A stretch of 32,753 nt of DNA. Origin: Desulfobacterales bacterium. GTDB taxonomy: Bacteria; Desulfobacterota; DSM-4660; Desulfatiglandales; Desulfatiglandaceae. Positions 29,904 to 32,753 of this stretch are shown here, one piece after another (the first letter of the stretch is position 1; the number at the start of each line of letters is the position of its first letter). A program made the position numbers and the translations under genes. The stretch spans positions 1 through 32,753 of the forward strand of contig JALVSJ010000359.1 in NCBI GenBank assembly GCA_027024445.1, read 5' to 3'. The notes below the pieces were generated by a model that saw only the letters and a program-made list of their open reading frames with translations, had not been told where the DNA came from and did not search any database.

Positions 29904-31565
29904 ATCGAGAAAATTTACGGTAAGACTACAGGCCTTCGAGGCAGCCAACAAAAACGCCTCCAGCGCCTCTACCGCCGCAAGGTGCCTGCCTCAGAGATCA
30001 TCTCACGAGAGCTCGCCCGCCAACTGGCAGACCTTTCTTATGAGCTTAACAGACAAATAGCGGTCCTGATTACAAGGACAGGGCAAGTCGCCTACGTGGT
30101 GGTGGGCGACAGGTCCAGGATCTGGATTCCTGACCTATCAGGTTTCAGGCAGGGCCATGGAAGATTGAAGGGGCTGAGGTGTGTCCATACTCACCTCAGT
30201 GGCGAATCCCTCACAAAGGAAGACCTCAGTGACCTGGTACTTCTCCGGCTTGACCTGATGGTGAGCATTGAAGTGATTGAAGGGGGGATTCCTGGTGCCA
30301 TTGCGTATGCCAACATACTGCCGGCCAATAGCAAGGGACAAGGATGGAGCATCCACAGCGTGCCAGACACTGGCCGTTTGACCGTGGACTTTATGGAGAT
30401 GATCTTGTCTTTGGAATCAGAGTTGGCCAGGCTACAGCCGGGGGCGACGGTCGGCGGCAGGGATCGCGCGGTGTTGGTGGGCATTACAGCAGGGGAGAGA
30501 TGGGTTGAGGAGGAAAGGCTGGATGAACTCGAAGAATTGGCCCTGTCTGATGATATTGAAGTTGTGGGAAGAGTGGTCCAGCGTGTGAGGAAACCTGATC
30601 CCAGGTTCCTGATCGGAAAGGGCAAGCTTACCGATCTTGCTCTCATGTGTTTGCAAAATGGCTCAAACTTGCTGATATTTAATCATGAACTGACACCTGC
30701 TCAGGTAAAGAATCTTACTGATTTTACAGAGCTAAAAATCATAGATAGAAGCCAACTTATTCTGGATATATTTGCCCGCAGGGCAGTGACTCGCGAAGGT
30801 AAAATCCAGGTGGAACTCGCCCAGCTCAAGTACCTGCTTCCCCGACTGGCAACTAAAAACACGGCAATGTCTAGGCTCACAGGTGGCATCGGCGGAAGAG
30901 GACCTGGCGAAACCAAATTGGAGATAAACAGACGCAGGGTGCATGAAAGGATTGCGCGGCTCAAAAGGGAGTTGAAGGAGGTAAGGGCTCAAAGAGGCAC
31001 TCGAAGGAGACTGCGTAATGCAAGAAAACTACCCGTCATTTCCATAGTGGGCTATACCAATGCGGGCAAATCCACATTGCTGAACTCCCTTACCCACAGT
31101 AATGTCCAAGTGAAAAATCGTATGTTTGAGACCCTGGATCCCACCAGCAGAAGGCTCAGATTCCCCAGGGAGCGGGAGGCCATCATAACAGATACAGTGG
31201 GGTTTATCAGAGATCTTCCGAAAGATTTGTTGGATGCCTTTGCCGCTACGCTGGAAGAACTGGACGATGCTGATTTGCTGCTCCATGTGGTGGATGCGTC
31301 TCATCCACGGATGGAAAACCATATTGAGGAAGTGAACAAGGTGCTTGTGCACTTGAATCTTCAGGACACCCCCACCCTCTTGGTGTTGAACAAAGCCGAT
31401 CTCATCTCACCAGAAGCTGTGGTTTCTTTAGAGAACAAAATGGGAGGCATTGCTATTTCAGCAGTCAGTCCTCCCACTTTGAAGAGACTTATTGAGCGGA
31501 TAGAGACAGCTATGTGGTCGCGTTTTTCCAGTCCGCAGACCTCAGTATCTTGTTCTTCCTGGTAA
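29904..31565 (+). CDS. hflX: GTPase HflX (probable start at non-canonical ATC 29904; ORF track start GTG 29982)
   Basis: [78 protein letters not shown]. The upstream in-frame extension IEKIYGKTTGLRGSQQKRLQRLYRRKV looks like a HflX N-terminus. Confidence 0.93.
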   Translation: MEKIYGKTTGLRGSQQKRLQRLYRRKVPASEIISRELARQLADLSYELNRQIAVLITRTGQVAYVVVGDRSRIWIPDLSGFRQGHGRLKGLRCVHTHLSGESLTKEDLSDLVLLRLDLMVSIEVIEGGIPGAIAYANILPANSKGQGWSIHSVPDTGRLTVDFMEMILSLESELARLQPGATVGGRDRAVLVGITAGERWVEEERLDELEELALSDDIEVVGRVVQRVRKPDPRFLIGKGKLTDLALMCLQNGSNLLIFNHELTPAQVKNLTDFTELKIIDRSQLILDIFARRAVTREGKIQVELAQLKYLLPRLATKNTAMSRLTGGIGGRGPGETKLEINRRRVHERIARLKRELKEVRAQRGTRRRLRNARKLPVISIVGYTNAGKSTLLNSLTHSNVQVKNRMFETLDPTSRRLRFPREREAIITDTVGFIRDLPKDLLDAFAATLEELDDADLLLHVVDASHPRMENHIEEVNKVLVHLNLQDTPTLLVLNKADLISPEAVVSLENKMGGIAISAVSPPTLKRLIERIETAMWSRFSSPQTSVSCSSW

Positions 31566-32571
31566 TGAGCAGACACTGAGACCGAGGCAAAGAATTTATG
31601 AACCGGATTGCCCGCGTGGGGCCCATTATAAATGTGCTTGTGGAAAGGGCATCAGCTTCCATAGTTGTCTTGGCTATTACCGACGCACTGGTAAGTTCGA
31701 TGGGTGAGCGACCGGTTGTCGGATTTACTATGTGGTGAAACATCTTTTCCTTGTCAAAATAGACTTCATAATTGCCCGATGTGGCTATGGCTCCGTCATT
31801 CATTTTGATGATGTCAGGATAATGGCGTTTCTTTTGAGGATCCTGTATCGCTATTGTCCATGGCCTCTTACCCTTGGCTTGGCCCATGGTGCGGATATCC
31901 CCGCCGGCATTAATGAGATGATTCTTGATGCCCCCGGAACAAAGCACCTTTGAGGCCCTGTCCACAATGTAGCCCTTTGCGATTCCGTCGAGGGTTATAC
32001 CCATACCATCTTTGCGGAATGTGACGTTACGGCCGTCGAATACGATGTTTTCAGCGCCTACGCGATTTAGGGCGTCCTCTAACTGTCCTTCACTAGGTGG
32101 AGTTTTGTTCCCTTTCTCGAAGCGTTTCATATAAAGGTCTACAATGGGTTCGACTGTTATATCAAATACACCTCCTGTCAGTTTAAAGTACTTGAGGGCC
32201 TGGCCTATGACTTCGGATAACTCTGGGGGAAGGTCTTTAAGCATCCCTTCGCGGTTGAGTTCCCCCACTGCAGTGCTCTGGCTGAACCTGTTCAATAGGC
32301 GGGTTAGACGATTAATCTCTTCAAAGGCAAGCCCCATGGCCTCTTGAGCCTCATCGCGAGATGGATGGATTAAGGTCATGGATACAAAGGTACCCATATC
32401 CAAACGAGTCTCAGACACCTTATAATACTTCCTGTTAAATCGGACAGCCTCAGCCCCCACAGGGACGAAGATGGGTGTGGCAAGCCCTAAACCCACCCAG
32501 CCCGACATCTTCAAGAACTTTCGACGTGTCATCTGGGAGTCGGCTTTGTTCACAAGGCTTTGTGCTTTCAT
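31510..32571 (-). CDS. apbE: FAD:protein FMN transferase (ApbE family), Tat/lipoprotein-like N-terminus
   Basis: 353 aa; TRRKFLKMSGWVGLGLATP Tat-like signal, MGTFVSMTLIHPS, GITLDGIAKGYIVDRAS, INAGGDIRTMG, HHIVNPTTGRSP. Confidence 0.93.
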   Translation of the reverse strand: MKAQSLVNKADSQMTRRKFLKMSGWVGLGLATPIFVPVGAEAVRFNRKYYKVSETRLDMGTFVSMTLIHPSRDEAQEAMGLAFEEINRLTRLLNRFSQSTAVGELNREGMLKDLPPELSEVIGQALKYFKLTGGVFDITVEPIVDLYMKRFEKGNKTPPSEGQLEDALNRVGAENIVFDGRNVTFRKDGMGITLDGIAKGYIVDRASKVLCSGGIKNHLINAGGDIRTMGQAKGKRPWTIAIQDPQKKRHYPDIIKMNDGAIATSGNYEVYFDKEKMFHHIVNPTTGRSPIELTSASVIAKTTMEADALSTSTFIMGPTRAIRFINSLPRSQCLLITRKNKILRSADWKNATT

Positions 32572-32605
32572 TGGTTGACTCCTTGTATCATTTTAGTTGC
32601 GATTT

Positions 32606-32753
32606 TTATGCGGCCTCTGCCTCTTTTTGCTGCTTGGCAGCGGTCGACGGTCGGTAATACTGAAATATCTTTTGTGGGCACTTCTCCACACAAACTTCGC
32701 CACACTCTGGACCATAATCCAGACATTTCTTGTGATCTATTCTTACAATTCCG
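32606..32753 (-). CDS. 4Fe-4S ferredoxin-domain protein, C-terminal fragment (truncated by window end)
   Basis: Minus strand reads GIVRIDHKKCLDYGPECGEVCVEKCPQKIFQYYRPSTAAKQQKEAEAA*. Proximity to apbE suggests an Rnf-type locus (RnfB-like). Confidence 0.7.
   Translation of the reverse strand, partial: GIVRIDHKKCLDYGPECGEVCVEKCPQKIFQYYRPSTAAKQQKEAEAA

Overview
The window is a gene-dense bacterial chromosome segment of Desulfobacterota (deltaproteobacterial) character, inferred from gene order and protein style only. Almost all of it is housekeeping: yajC(partial)-secD-secF, TPR/NUDIX/cupin/DUF898 genes, an M48 protease, rsfS-nadD-proA-proB-obgE-rpmA-rplU on the minus strand, two divergent tRNAs, hisB-lipoprotein-hisA, yqeY-dnaG-rpoD, a CAU tRNA, Nif3-like and zinc-ribbon genes, rnpB, YggT/DUF167/SuhB, rpsF-rpsR-DUF2232-rplI-dnaB, hflX, apbE, and a truncated ferredoxin-domain gene. 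The most unusual signal is in the RNase P RNA gene (about 23212-23854). Its conserved core looks intact, but three peripheral helices (positions matching P3, P12 and P19) each carry an insert. The inserts are 99, 99 and 98 nt, start with the same GGCACTCAACT and end with AGAGTTGAGTGCC, yet have unrelated interiors. This looks like a palindromic, MITE/REP/RPE-like element family that occupied three hairpins of one essential ribozyme. Secondary observations are an apparent AUC start codon for hflX, a SecF with an extra hydrophobic ~48-residue segment, a DUF898-TPR-novel-domain fusion, and a strong promoter plus hairpin organising a yqeY-dnaG-rpoD operon. I found no CRISPR array, prophage, or complete transposon.
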